Shown here: in pieces, positions 28,325 to 36,382 of the stretch
Layout of the letters: the number at the start of each line of letters is the position of its first letter
How positions within the stretch are numbered: the first letter of the stretch is position 1
Assembly: GCF_000739595.1 (NCBI RefSeq)
Contig: NZ_BBJP01000013.1
Location: 1 to 64,000 of the forward strand
From: Halorubrum halophilum
Lineage (GTDB): Archaea > Halobacteriota > Halobacteria > Halobacteriales > Haloferacaceae
Length of the DNA stretch: 64,000 nt
Direction: 5' to 3'
Translations under genes and position numbers: made by a program
The notes under the pieces: generated by a model
Databases searched by the model: none
The model's input: the letters and a program-made list of their open reading frames with translations, nothing else
Told to the model about the DNA's origin: nothing

Positions 28325-29895
28325 AGGCATCCGACTTGCTGGTTCAGTGTCTCGAGGCGGAAGGCGTCGAGTACGTCTTCGGCTTGCCCGGCGAGGAGCT
28401 CGAGGACCTACTGTTCTCGCTACAGAAATCCGATATCGAGTTCATCCCCACGCGCCACGAGCAGGGGGCGGCGTTCATGGCCGACGTTCACGGACGACTG
28501 ACGGGCAAAGCCGGCATCTGTCTGGCGACGCTCGGCCCGGGGGCGTCCAACCTCATCACCGGCGTCGCCGACGCCCAGCTCGACAAATCGCCGCTGGTGG
28601 CGATCACGGGGCAGGGCGGGCGTGAGCGACTACATAAGGAGAGCCATCAGGCGCTGGACATCGTGCAGATGTTCGAGCCGGTGGTCAAGTGGAACAACCA
28701 GATCGCCGAGGCCGAAACGATCCCCGAGTCGGTGCGGAAGGCGTTCAAACTGGCGCAGTACGAGAAGCCGGGCGCGACCCACCTCGAGTTCCCCGAAGAC
28801 GTGGCCGCCGAGACGATCGAGGCGGCGCCGCTCCCGACCCGAAAGCGGGTGTGTCGACCGGATCCGGACCGGACCTCGCTGGACCGGGCGGCCGACCTCG
28901 TTTCGGCCGCGGAGGCGCCGCTGGTACTCGCCGGCAACGGCGCCGTCCGCACCCCCGCCGCCCGCCGACTGCGGGAGCTGGTCGAACAGGTCGGTATCCC
29001 GGTCGTTTCGACGTACATGGGAAAGGGAGCGGTGTCGGACCGGCTCGACGCGTCGCTGATGACGCTGGACTCCGGGCCGGACCGGGAGGGGGCCACCGCG
29101 ATCGAGCGGGCCGACTGCGTGCTCGCGGTCGGGTACGACATCGCCGAGCACGATCCGAAGTCGTGGAATCCCGACCGCGACAAGACGATCGTCCACGTGG
29201 ATCACGAGCCGGCGGAGGTGTACGAGCACTACAATCCCGACGTCGAGATCGTGGCGGACATCTCCGCGACGCTTCGCGACCTCCGTGAGCAGTTGGACGG
29301 CGTGACGGCCCCGTCGTGGTGTCGAGACCTGCACGAGCGGGTCGTCGACGACGTCTCCCGCGAACCCGCCCCCAACGATCCGTTCTCGGTGGAGGGGACG
29401 CTCCCGTACCTCCGGGCGGCGATGGCCGACGAAGACGTGCTGATCTCGGACGTGGGAAGCCACAAAGTGGCTATCGCACAGCAGTTCCGCACCTACGAGC
29501 CGAACACCTGCATCATCTCGAACGGACTCGCGAGCATGGGAATCGCCGTCCCCGGCGGCGTCGCGGCCGACCTCGCCGTCGACGCCAACGTGGTGGTGGG
29601 AACCGGCGACGGCGGATTCCTGATGAACGCCGCGGAGATCGAGACCGCGACCCGACTCGGCTTAGGGTTCACGATCGTCGTCTTCACCGACGACGACTAC
29701 GGGCTCATCTCGCAGAAGCAGATCGACCACACGGGCGAGCAGTTCGGGACCGAACTGACGAATCCCGACTTTCGGTCGTTCGCAGAGAGCTTCGGGATCG
29801 ACGGGTACCGGCCCGAGACGTGGAGCGACGTCGAGTCGACGCTTCAGGAGGTCGTCCCCGGGGACGAGATGGCGCTTGTCGAGATCAGGCTCTAG
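28321..29895 (+). CDS. Thiamine-pyrophosphate enzyme, acetolactate synthase-like
   Basis: The 524-residue protein starts at ATG 28321, inside the end of the aldehyde dehydrogenase gene. It has the three-domain layout of the IlvB/AlsS group: Pyr domain with catalytic Glu in TRHEQGAAFMADVHG and LATLGPGASNLITG, a central domain (about 190-320), and a PP domain with the TPP signature GTGDGGFLMNAAEIETA. The region TDDDYGLISQKQ fits catabolic acetolactate synthases or 2-oxoacid decarboxylase-like relatives better than biosynthetic IlvB, and no ilvN small subunit is nearby. Product identity is therefore open: acetolactate or an aldehyde that the coupled dehydrogenase could oxidise. Confidence 0.85.
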   Translation: MKASDLLVQCLEAEGVEYVFGLPGEELEDLLFSLQKSDIEFIPTRHEQGAAFMADVHGRLTGKAGICLATLGPGASNLITGVADAQLDKSPLVAITGQGGRERLHKESHQALDIVQMFEPVVKWNNQIAEAETIPESVRKAFKLAQYEKPGATHLEFPEDVAAETIEAAPLPTRKRVCRPDPDRTSLDRAADLVSAAEAPLVLAGNGAVRTPAARRLRELVEQVGIPVVSTYMGKGAVSDRLDASLMTLDSGPDREGATAIERADCVLAVGYDIAEHDPKSWNPDRDKTIVHVDHEPAEVYEHYNPDVEIVADISATLRDLREQLDGVTAPSWCRDLHERVVDDVSREPAPNDPFSVEGTLPYLRAAMADEDVLISDVGSHKVAIAQQFRTYEPNTCIISNGLASMGIAVPGGVAADLAVDANVVVGTGDGGFLMNAAEIETATRLGLGFTIVVFTDDDYGLISQKQIDHTGEQFGTELTNPDFRSFAESFGIDGYRPETWSDVESTLQEVVPGDEMALVEIRL

Positions 29896-29921
29896 CGCGG
29901 TCACGTGACCTGACGGGCCGG

Positions 29922-30968
29922 TCACGCGGTCGTCGCCTCCGCTCCGAGGAGGGCCGGGAGGATGTCCTCGACGAAGTGGATGAAGACGACCAGCAGGATC
30001 GGGGCCAGGAACACCCCGTACCAGCCGAACGCCACCGCGCCGAGGACGTACATCAGTAGTATCAGCCCCATGTTTATCTCGCCCTTCGAGAGGTACGACC
30101 GGATGAAGATATCGGGGAAGACGTCGACGACGGCCGCCGTCACGACGAGGAAGACGACCGGGAACCAGAGCGGTGTCCCCCCACCTGACACGCTTTGCCA
30201 GCCGAGATAGGCGGTATAGGGGACGTAGACCAGCTTCATACCGACGGACGGAATGAGCGTGGCCACGCCGGTCAGGAGGCCGAGGAGGATCGGGAACTGG
30301 ATGCCGACCCCGGCCGGAGCGACGAAGTCCAGGCCGTAGTAGACGACCACGGCGAGGAGACCGCTCACTCCGATCGTGAGGAGGTTCCCCGTGTAGATCG
30401 TGGTGAGATCGTCGTCCACTCGTTCCATGAAGTCCACGGCGGAGGGCTGGTTCTCGAAGCTGTGCCGGAACCAGCGTGCCATCTTGTGATCGTCGCGCAG
30501 GAGGTAGAATGCGAGCGTGAAGGCCACGAAGAGACGTAACATCCAGGTCAGGGCCCCGGTGGCGAACCCACGTACCCTGGAGACGTTGTTACGGAAGACG
30601 CCGAGTAAACTCTGGTCCTCGCTTCCCGACACGAGGTTGAGGTAGGGCTCCAACGCCGTCCTGAAATACTGGAGGTCCGCGGCCGCGAAAAACCGATCGG
30701 CCTCTTGGATCCCGGTGAACACGGCGTACGCTAGGATGAAGAGAATCGGTAGGCCGACGGTCAGGAGCGTGACCGTCGAGCTGACGTTCGGGTGGTCGAC
30801 CCGCTCGTCCAGCCAGTGGTAGATCGGTCGCGTGGCGTAGTAGAGGAAGATGCCGATCACGATCGCACCGATGAACGAGTAGAGGGTGAACGCCACCACC
30901 ACCGTGATCAGAACACCGACGAGAATCCAAGCGATCGATCTGTAACCACCCCGCAGAGAGGACACCAT
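29922..30968 (-). CDS. AI-2E family transporter
   Basis: The 348-residue membrane protein has paired hydrophobic helices at the N-terminus (AWILVGVLITVVVAFTLYSF, IGAIVIGIFLYYATRPIYHW) and the typical C-terminal cluster of about four more, including VGIQFPILLGLLTGVATLIP and SVGMKLVYVPYTAYLG. The family includes TqsA/PerM-like exporters and the sodium-proton antiporters found in halophiles, so substrate is uncertain. It is convergent with the TPP enzyme gene, 26 bp away. The start is ATG 30968 and the length is normal. Confidence 0.87.
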   Translation of the reverse strand: MVSSLRGGYRSIAWILVGVLITVVVAFTLYSFIGAIVIGIFLYYATRPIYHWLDERVDHPNVSSTVTLLTVGLPILFILAYAVFTGIQEADRFFAAADLQYFRTALEPYLNLVSGSEDQSLLGVFRNNVSRVRGFATGALTWMLRLFVAFTLAFYLLRDDHKMARWFRHSFENQPSAVDFMERVDDDLTTIYTGNLLTIGVSGLLAVVVYYGLDFVAPAGVGIQFPILLGLLTGVATLIPSVGMKLVYVPYTAYLGWQSVSGGGTPLWFPVVFLVVTAAVVDVFPDIFIRSYLSKGEINMGLILLMYVLGAVAFGWYGVFLAPILLVVFIHFVEDILPALLGAEATTA

Positions 30969-31051
30969 ACGACGCAGATGAACCCCCGAGGGTAACAGCT
31001 ATCGGCCTAAGTGCTTTCCCTGGTGTCTCTGTCTGGGGTGGGTGACAGCGG

Positions 31052-31324
31052 TCACGCGACGTGGATGAAATCCGCGGTGCCACTCTGCTTGACGGTAATG
31101 CGGTAGCCGCCGTACGTGAACTCCACCGCCATCTGTGCCTCTGGTGACGGCGGATTCGAATACAACTCCGACAGCATCCCGTCGATACAGTCGTAGATCG
31201 GTGTCAGTTCGTCCGCCTGCTTTCCCTCGAGGTCAGCGATGGCCTCTACTATCGCAATAGAGGGCTTCTCTCTGTCGCTGTTCAACTCCCGGTGAACGAT
31301 TTCGTCGTCGTGGGTTTCTGTCAT
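31052..31324 (-). CDS. HalOD1 output-domain protein
   Basis: This 90-residue acidic protein starts at ATG 31324 (MTETHDDEIVHRELNSDREK). The layout SIAIVEAIADLEGKQADELT, DCIDGMLSELYS and VEFTYGGYRITVKQSGTADF is the HalOD1 domain, a haloarchaea-specific small output module of unknown biochemical role that is often encoded next to regulators. It is 55 bp downstream of the DUF7344 gene on the same strand, so the two probably form an operon. A second HalOD1-type protein is encoded at 52448. Confidence 0.82.
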   Translation of the reverse strand: MTETHDDEIVHRELNSDREKPSIAIVEAIADLEGKQADELTPIYDCIDGMLSELYSNPPSPEAQMAVEFTYGGYRITVKQSGTADFIHVA

Positions 31325-31379
31325 GGTGGCTCTGTCGTTCGGCGTCGTGGACGGTAGAGACGTGATCGAGACACTGTTC

Positions 31380-31736
31380 TCAATCGCCGGTGGCGGGCAG
31401 TGCGTAGCCGTCGATGCGCGCCGCTTGATCGATGACTTGCCCGTAGCCGTGTATCTCGCCGAGTTCGATCGATCGTCTGTCCTGAGCGAACGTGATGAGG
31501 CCGGCATCGGCGAGTTTCGGGAGGTGCATATGATGAAGGGCGATCTCGATGCGTTCGGCCGTGTCGCTCCCGGGCGTCGCGGATGACCCTTCCAGTTCGT
31601 TGGTGAGCATCGCTGTGAGGGTATCGACGGAGACGACCCCGGAGTGCGTTCGCAGGTAGTACAACACGTATCGCCGGTAAGGATGCGTCAACAGGTCGAA
31701 CGTCTCACCCAACCCCGTTTTGTTCGATGATGCCAT
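31380..31736 (-). CDS. DUF7344-type winged-helix protein
   Basis: The 118-residue protein begins at ATG 31736 (MASSNKTGLGETFDLLTHPY). The pattern LLTHPYRRYVLYYLRTHSGV followed by SVDTLTAMLTNEL and EIALHHMHLPKLADAGLITF is the haloarchaeal winged-helix unit annotated as DUF7344. It is likely a DNA-binding regulator without a separate ligand domain. The paired HalOD1 gene follows it. In-frame Met codons up to 17 residues upstream are possible but lie in an AT-rich promoter-like region (tttttcatataattc). Confidence 0.8.
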   Translation of the reverse strand: MASSNKTGLGETFDLLTHPYRRYVLYYLRTHSGVVSVDTLTAMLTNELEGSSATPGSDTAERIEIALHHMHLPKLADAGLITFAQDRRSIELGEIHGYGQVIDQAARIDGYALPATGD

Positions 31737-31905
31737 TGCGTCCTCTTCAGGCCGAATTGACTTAACCTCTTTTTTCATATAATTCAATATGAGTGATAAT
31801 ATCGAGCGAAACCGGGGCTCGGCTTGACTTCTCCAAGGAGGCGGATCAGCAACTGGGCGGCGCGACTACGCGTTCAGCACCTCGACTACTCTGTTCATTT
31901 CGGGG

Positions 31906-32421
31906 CTACTCTTCGGGCGAACCGATCTCCTCGGCCACATCGGCGTCCTCGCCGGCGAACTCCTGGTGGAAGTGATTCCACGGTCGGACGTGTTCTTCTG
32001 CCAGAATGTCGCTACTCACGATTCGCAGGCCGAGATCGGCCAACTGGTCGGTGCTCTCCTCGATCTCGGAGGTCGATTCGGCGACGACCTCGACGTGGAG
32101 GTTCTCCTCGCCGGACAGCATCTCTCGGACGTTGACGACACCCCGGACTTCGAGGGCCTTCTCCGCCATCTCCGTCCGGCGAGAGAGATCGGTCGAGCAG
32201 ACGAACAACACCTGCATCGGATACCCCGCCTTCTCGTAGTCGAGTTCAGGATTGTAGCCGAGAATGATACCGGCCTCCTCCAGTTGCTTGATCCGGTTGT
32301 GGACGGTCGTTCCGGTCACGTCCGTTTCCTTCGCGATGTCCGTGTCGGAGGCCCCGCGAGCGTCTATCTGCAACAGGTGCAGGATTCGGCGGTCGAGATT
32401 GTCGAGTGGGATATCGCTCAT
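31906..32421 (-). CDS. Lrp/AsnC family transcriptional regulator
   Basis: This 171-residue protein has an N-terminal AsnC-type helix-turn-helix (LDNLDRRILHLLQIDARGAS, then DTDIAKETDVTGTTVHNRIK) and a C-terminal RAM-like ligand or oligomerisation domain (about residues 70-150, VRGVVNVREMLSGEENLHVE). Lrp-type regulators form dimers or octamers and often sense amino acids. An acidic tail (EFAGEDADVAEEIGSPEE) is added. The gene is monocistronic. A nearby target is not obvious, though the DUF7344/HalOD1 pair lies downstream. Confidence 0.9.
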   Translation of the reverse strand: MSDIPLDNLDRRILHLLQIDARGASDTDIAKETDVTGTTVHNRIKQLEEAGIILGYNPELDYEKAGYPMQVLFVCSTDLSRRTEMAEKALEVRGVVNVREMLSGEENLHVEVVAESTSEIEESTDQLADLGLRIVSSDILAEEHVRPWNHFHQEFAGEDADVAEEIGSPEE

Positions 32422-32655
32422 GAGGGCCTGTTCGTCACCGGGTCAAATGAATCGGTCGCCCGGATCGGACGCGCGTGGACCCTCACCTCGTTGCGGTTCG
32501 AACTACCTGCGACCCTACATTCGAACGCACGAGACGAGAACATCGACTCTGTGAAACTCCCGTTAATCCGGTATTATTCGGGGAAACACGCCGGAGGGAG
32601 TGTGAACCGATCAAACAGTGTGGCTAACTATTTCGGTCGATACCGAAGGTGAAAT

Positions 32656-32805
32656 ATGGCGATTCGAACCACGATAGGGTGGTCGCTCATCACGTCCGGC
32701 GTGGTAACGCTTCTGCTCGCGTATCTTCCGTATCCGTCCGTTTACTGGGGAATCTTGCTCCTTATCGTCGGCATCTTCATCTTCGTCACTCGACGGACGT
32801 TCTGA
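32656..32805 (+). CDS. 49-residue membrane protein
   Basis: A short frame, MAIRTTIGWSLITSGVVTLL onward, encodes two hydrophobic helices separated by AYLPYPSVYWG, and ends with the positive tail VTRRTF. This hairpin design with short loops is typical of small haloarchaeal membrane proteins. An AT-rich promoter region (cggtattattcgg at 32570; aactatttcgg at 32627) precedes it. Function is unknown. Confidence 0.6.
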   Translation: MAIRTTIGWSLITSGVVTLLLAYLPYPSVYWGILLLIVGIFIFVTRRTF

Positions 32806-32840
32806 CGCCGGCGAGCGAGCGTCGACGCCGTAGTCGCCGC

Positions 32841-33197
32841 TTAGTTCTCAGCCATGCGCCGGCAGGAGTCGGCGCATTCCCGGAGGACCTCCGCGCAGGC
32901 CTGACAGTGGTCGGCGTCGTGGTCCTCACACTCCGCGGCGCACTCCTCACACGCGTCGGCACACGCCCGAGCGAGTTGCGCGCTGTTGCTCGAACCGCGG
33001 GCCATGAAGCGCGCGTGGAGAGATGCGAGATCGGCGACGTCTCGGCAAAGTCGCGCGCACTCCTCCATCTCTTCGCTCCCGAGGCACTCGTCGGCGCACC
33101 ATTCGCAGACCTGAGAGGCCTCGGAACAGTTCTCGATGCAGTCGCGTTGTTCGTCACTCAGGCCGTTGATTCTTGAGACGGTTTCTGAAAGGGACAT
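32841..33197 (-). CDS. Cys-rich four-helix-bundle copper-binding protein (DUF326/Csp-like)
   Basis: The 118-residue protein starts at ATG 33197 (MSLSETVSRINGLSDEQRDC) and contains 15 cysteines spaced along helices, for example CIENCSEASQVCEWCADEC and ACADACEECAAECEDHDADH. This is the pattern of the DUF326/Csp copper storage proteins, where Cys side chains line a four-helix bundle and hold many Cu(I) ions. No signal peptide is present, so it should store or buffer copper in the cytosol. It has two His residues close to the bundle end (HDADHCQAC). It lies beside the IS-disrupted ferritin-like gene. Confidence 0.87.
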   Translation of the reverse strand: MSLSETVSRINGLSDEQRDCIENCSEASQVCEWCADECLGSEEMEECARLCRDVADLASLHARFMARGSSNSAQLARACADACEECAAECEDHDADHCQACAEVLRECADSCRRMAEN

Positions 33198-33392
33198 CGC
33201 ACGTGAGACGATGTCCAGCAACTGAATAAGCGATGAGTTTGCTACTGAAAGGAATTTAAATACATTCTTGCAGACGCGGGGCTTCGGCGAGTCACCGCCG
33301 TCGACGACGCGGGGACGTCGATGGGCGAGCTAGCCAAGTCCCCCTCTGCGTTCACTCGCGCTCGTCGAGGGGACGAACGCGCTGGCCGCCCG

Positions 33393-33431
33393 TCACTCGT
33401 TCCGGTACTCCTTCTGAAACCCTTTAAACTC
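33393..33431 (-). pseudogene. Severed 3' end of the ferritin-like gene
   Basis: These 39 bp encode EFKGFQKEYRNE and a stop in the frame of the ferritin-like gene at 34240. They are separated from it by the IS5-family insertion at 33432-34360. The first eight bases, gagtttaa on this strand, are the target duplication. The natural protein therefore ended AHRAEFKGFQKEYRNE, about 151 residues long. Confidence 0.85.
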
Positions 33432-33446
33432 TGCTGTGTTGAATAG
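33432..33446. repeat. IS left terminal inverted repeat
   Basis: tgctgtgttgaatag, directly next to the target duplication ttaaactc at 33424-33431. It pairs with 34346-34360 with one mismatch. Confidence 0.9.
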
Positions 33447-33460
33447 ATGTTGAGTCACGG

Positions 33461-34285
33461 TTACAGCGGCTCACACAGTGGTTCTATGTTGGTGATGGCG
33501 AACATCAAGACGATCTCACGGAACTGCCGATACCAGCCCAGCGCTCGCACGGCATCGCCGAGCGAGCGCTTCGTTGTTGAGTACGATGTTTCGGCCATCC
33601 ACCGCTGAGAGTAGCCATTTGCTCGGTTGAGCGCGTTGTTCGCGGCTGCTTTCGCTGACGAGCCGCGGTAATGAACAAGGTACTCAACGTCATGTGCGGC
33701 GATTTCGTACTCGGTATGCCAGTCTTGGAAGCCGTTGTCGGCGGCGACGGACTGCAGGTCGTCCGCGTTTCGGCGGACGACCTGCGGTCCGGTCTTCGTA
33801 TCATGCTTCCACCGAGCTGCGATGTGAACATCAAGAACAGCCAGCGATTCCACATCAGTCAATGTCGTCACTTTTAGCGTCTGTATCGTCCGTCCTGCCC
33901 GTTGACGAAAGTACGAGGACGCACGTCGGCGATCGAAGAACGTGCTGTCGAGAGCGGCGTGGCCCGACTGCGGGTGCTGCTGCGCGGAAACGCGCAGCAG
34001 CGCCCGCCACACCCACATTTTTAGCCGATCAAACGACTTGTAGATCGTCGTGTGATCGGGGAGACCGCCCCGATCTAAATCGAGAGCGTCACGAACTTCA
34101 GCCATGTACTTCAGCCGATTCGGCGTTTCACGGTAGCTGTGGCCGTCTTCGAGCCGAAAACAGTGTAGGACGACGTGAATCCAGCGGGCGAACCCGCCGC
34201 TGGCGGGCTCGCCCGCGCGCTTCCCCAACGCTTGTTTAGCTAGGTCACGACACTGCTCAATGAAGTCGAGGATATCGATTTCCAT
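33461..34285 (-). CDS. IS5-family DDE transposase
   Basis: The 274-residue transposase shows an N-terminal DUF772-like DNA-binding part (MEIDILDFIEQCRDLAKQAL) and a DDE catalytic core with Asp113 in AALDSTFFDRR, Asp183 in AADNGFQDWH and Glu232 in MAETSYSTTKRSLG, the YREK-like helix of IS5 elements. Length and catalytic residues look complete. The gene fills almost all of the insertion sequence. Similar haloarchaeal ISH elements belong to the IS1031/ISH1-like subgroups, but the subgroup is not resolved here. Confidence 0.92.
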   Translation of the reverse strand: MEIDILDFIEQCRDLAKQALGKRAGEPASGGFARWIHVVLHCFRLEDGHSYRETPNRLKYMAEVRDALDLDRGGLPDHTTIYKSFDRLKMWVWRALLRVSAQQHPQSGHAALDSTFFDRRRASSYFRQRAGRTIQTLKVTTLTDVESLAVLDVHIAARWKHDTKTGPQVVRRNADDLQSVAADNGFQDWHTEYEIAAHDVEYLVHYRGSSAKAAANNALNRANGYSQRWMAETSYSTTKRSLGDAVRALGWYRQFREIVLMFAITNIEPLCEPL

Positions 34286-34785
34286 ATCAACTTCGATTTC
34301 CTCGGCTTCACCCTTCTAAACTGGTGATATCGGCAGATAAGATCGCTATTCAACAGAGCATTAAACTCGGCTCTGTGGGCCTCCTCGTCGGCGAGAATCT
34401 CGACTGCGAGGTCCTCGGTCACCGGATCGTCCGCTTCCTCCGCGGCGTCTATCAGATCGTGATAAGTCGAAATCGCGGCCTCTTCCGCGTCGAGGACGCC
34501 CTCGATAACCGCGAGCACGTCCGTCGAGTCCTCAGGCGGTTGGAGCGAATCCTGTCGGGCCGTGAAATCCTTCGATGACGGGGGTCGCGCACCCAACTGC
34601 TTGAGGCGCTGGCCGAGTTTGTTCGAATGAGCGAGTTCCGCCTGGATATCCTCCTGTAGGCTTTCCTTGATCTCCTCGGCCCGAACGCCTTCGAGGATGA
34701 TCGCGTTCGTCTGGTAGTTCATCACGGTCTCGATCTCGTCCTCGTAGCTCCGCCGTAGCAGCTCGACGGTACGGTCTGTAGACAT
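34240..34785 (-). CDS. Ferritin-like (DUF892/bacterioferritin-type) protein, C-terminus replaced by IS sequence
   Basis: Translation from ATG 34785 gives a four-helix ferritin-like protein: STDRTVELLRRSYEDEIETV, MNYQTNAIILEGVRAEEIKE, then DAEEAAISTYHDLIDAAEEA and LAVEILADEEAHRAEF. The Glu/His pattern (YEDEIET, EEAHRAEF) is a likely di-iron site, for iron storage or oxidative-stress defence. At codon AEF the IS5-family element interrupts the gene: the last ten native residues are replaced by about 40 residues read from the IS end. The truncated product keeps the metal-ligand helices, so residual folding is possible. The native tail lies at 33393-33431. Confidence 0.85.
   Translation of the reverse strand: MSTDRTVELLRRSYEDEIETVMNYQTNAIILEGVRAEEIKESLQEDIQAELAHSNKLGQRLKQLGARPPSSKDFTARQDSLQPPEDSTDVLAVIEGVLDAEEAAISTYHDLIDAAEEADDPVTEDLAVEILADEEAHRAEFNALLNSDLICRYHQFRRVKPRKSKLIWKSISSTSLSSVVT
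34346..34360. repeat. IS right terminal inverted repeat
   Basis: ctattcaacagagca, followed by the second target copy ttaaactc at 34361-34368. It matches the left repeat at 14 of 15 bases in inverted orientation. Confidence 0.9.
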
Positions 34786-34924
34786 AGCACCTGATCGTCG
34801 ACTAGACGCTGTATAATTATACTCGGTGTAATCGAAATTATATACCGAGGAGTTTACAATAATCTCGGAGAAGTAAGGGTGCAATCACCGTACGAATCGA
34901 AGTGAGACCGGTCACCGCTGGAGA

Positions 34925-35938
34925 TCAGTTCAGCGAGAAAATCCCGGCGGACGACGTCAGTCGTGCAACTGCGGAGAGTCGAAGCATATAGGCGGTTAGC
35001 ACCAAGTACGGCGCGAGTGAGATGGTAAACGTTGCAGCGACGAACGCTTGCAGCGGCGGGAGACCCAACAGCCAGAAATCCGGGAAAACTCCGGCGTCTA
35101 TCGCCAGGATCGTCGTTGCATTGATTAAGATGGCCGGGAGCGTAATCACCAACAACGTCTGTGAGAGCTTCGACACCTCTCGGGTGTAATAGAGCGTCTT
35201 GAAATACTCCTTACCGATCGCGAACAGCTCCAACGCAGCCATGAAATGGTCGATCCGATCTCCGAGGTGATCGGATTCCTCGCCTCCGTACGCCGATTTG
35301 AGCTTCCCCGCTCGTTCCATCTCCGCGCCGTACCTGAACTCCATTCCCTTCCAGAGAACGCCGAATTCGGCCCCGCTCATGTCATCAATGCTCCCTAGTG
35401 ATTCAGCCTTTTCCGCGACAGACGAGACGTAGTCTCGAATCTCTTCGGCATCGTCCGGGTCGATCCCTTCGGTGTCGTCGTCGATGTGTTGTGCACGCTC
35501 GCGAATCGTCCGTGACATGACCTTCAGGAATGCCGCCGGTTCAGACGGATTTTCGTCCGGTCCGGAGAGCGCGCTCAGGTCCTTCCGGAAACTCGACGCT
35601 CCTTTAACCCGATCCTCTTGGTTGCTGACGGAGCTCATATCGTGCGACAACACGATCGAGTTGATGGATACGACGATCGAAACGAGGAGAATCATACCGC
35701 TCAAGAGCGTGTTGAGAACCGTCTGGACCGCCGAGGTGTCCGTTAGCAGATTCTGCATCTCGAACGTCCAGATGTTGCCTAACACGATGAACGAGACGAA
35801 GACGAACGTGAGCAGTGCCCCCGTTACGGCCATCCGATTGGCCTCTAATAGCACCCACCGCTTGATACCGAAATCACCCCCCGCCGTCGGAGTCGGGAAC
35901 CAGTCGCGCCACCGGCGAACCGTACTTCCCTGACTCAT
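34925..35938 (-). CDS. Four-helix haloarchaeal membrane protein, paralogue 1
   Basis: The 337-residue protein has two N-terminal helices (VTGALLTFVFVSFIVLGNIW; LNTLLSGMILLVSIVVSINS), a central soluble region of about 150 residues rich in acidic and Ser residues, and two C-terminal helices (LLVITLPAILINATTILAID; AFVAATFTISLAPYLVLTAY). The same layout, length and key phrases (SINxxVLS, FYKT/YFKTLY, followed by L-x-x-LLV) occur in the protein encoded at 47888, so the two are distant paralogues. I recognise no enzymatic motif. A channel or stress-linked role is possible only by context. Confidence 0.75.
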   Translation of the reverse strand: MSQGSTVRRWRDWFPTPTAGGDFGIKRWVLLEANRMAVTGALLTFVFVSFIVLGNIWTFEMQNLLTDTSAVQTVLNTLLSGMILLVSIVVSINSIVLSHDMSSVSNQEDRVKGASSFRKDLSALSGPDENPSEPAAFLKVMSRTIRERAQHIDDDTEGIDPDDAEEIRDYVSSVAEKAESLGSIDDMSGAEFGVLWKGMEFRYGAEMERAGKLKSAYGGEESDHLGDRIDHFMAALELFAIGKEYFKTLYYTREVSKLSQTLLVITLPAILINATTILAIDAGVFPDFWLLGLPPLQAFVAATFTISLAPYLVLTAYMLRLSAVARLTSSAGIFSLN

Positions 35939-36235
35939 GGGTGATCGATCCGCCGAGCCATATCGATCATCGAATGAGCATTCGCCTGCATAGCACCAAC
36001 ACGAGAGAAGAGACGTAAAACGTTGCGGCCAATATACTTGTACCCTCGAGGTCCCCGTTTGAGGTGGCCGCGGGCTTTGCCCTCTCTGCAGCGACCGGTT
36101 TGGCGTTCAGTCCGCGATCGAAGTTTCGTTCCGCCGGATCGGGTCTGTGGCGCGGACCTTGCAAAGAGGCGATTCGAGGCGGCTGTGCTTCGATAGGTCG
36201 TGATTACTTAATTTGCCCGAGTGCGCAACTCGGCT

Positions 36236-36382
36236 ATGAACTTCGAGGCCCGGAGGGCGAGTCCGACGGGTGGCCAGGCGGCGGATCGAGCCGATAACGA
36301 GTGGGTCTTCGAGAGCGATCGACGGCTTCTCGCGTCCGGAGTGAGGTCGAAGCGCCCGAGCAACCCACCGGGAAACCGATGA
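36236..36382 (+). CDS. Possible 48-residue leaderless ORF coupled to mscS
   Basis: ATG 36236 follows a TATA-like ttacttaa at about 36203 by some 26-30 bp, the spacing expected for a leaderless transcript. The frame (MNFEARRASPTGGQAADRAD, then NEWVFESDRRLLASGV) ends in TGA at 36380-36382, which overlaps the ATG 36379 of the channel gene (ATGA). That overlap would couple translation of the two. The peptide has no known match and could simply be leader sequence. Confidence 0.4.
   Translation: MNFEARRASPTGGQAADRADNEWVFESDRRLLASGVRSKRPSNPPGNR

Larger units (their letters stand above)
33432..34360. mobile_element. IS5-family insertion sequence (929 bp)
   Basis: The element is bounded by 15-bp inverted repeats, tgctgtgttgaatag at 33432 and its partner at 34346-34360, which agree at 14 of 15 positions. 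An exact 8-bp target duplication, ttaaactc, flanks it at 33424-33431 and 34361-34368. It holds one transposase gene on the minus strand. The intact repeats and duplication show a recent, probably still mobile copy. It disrupts the ferritin-like gene. Confidence 0.93.
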
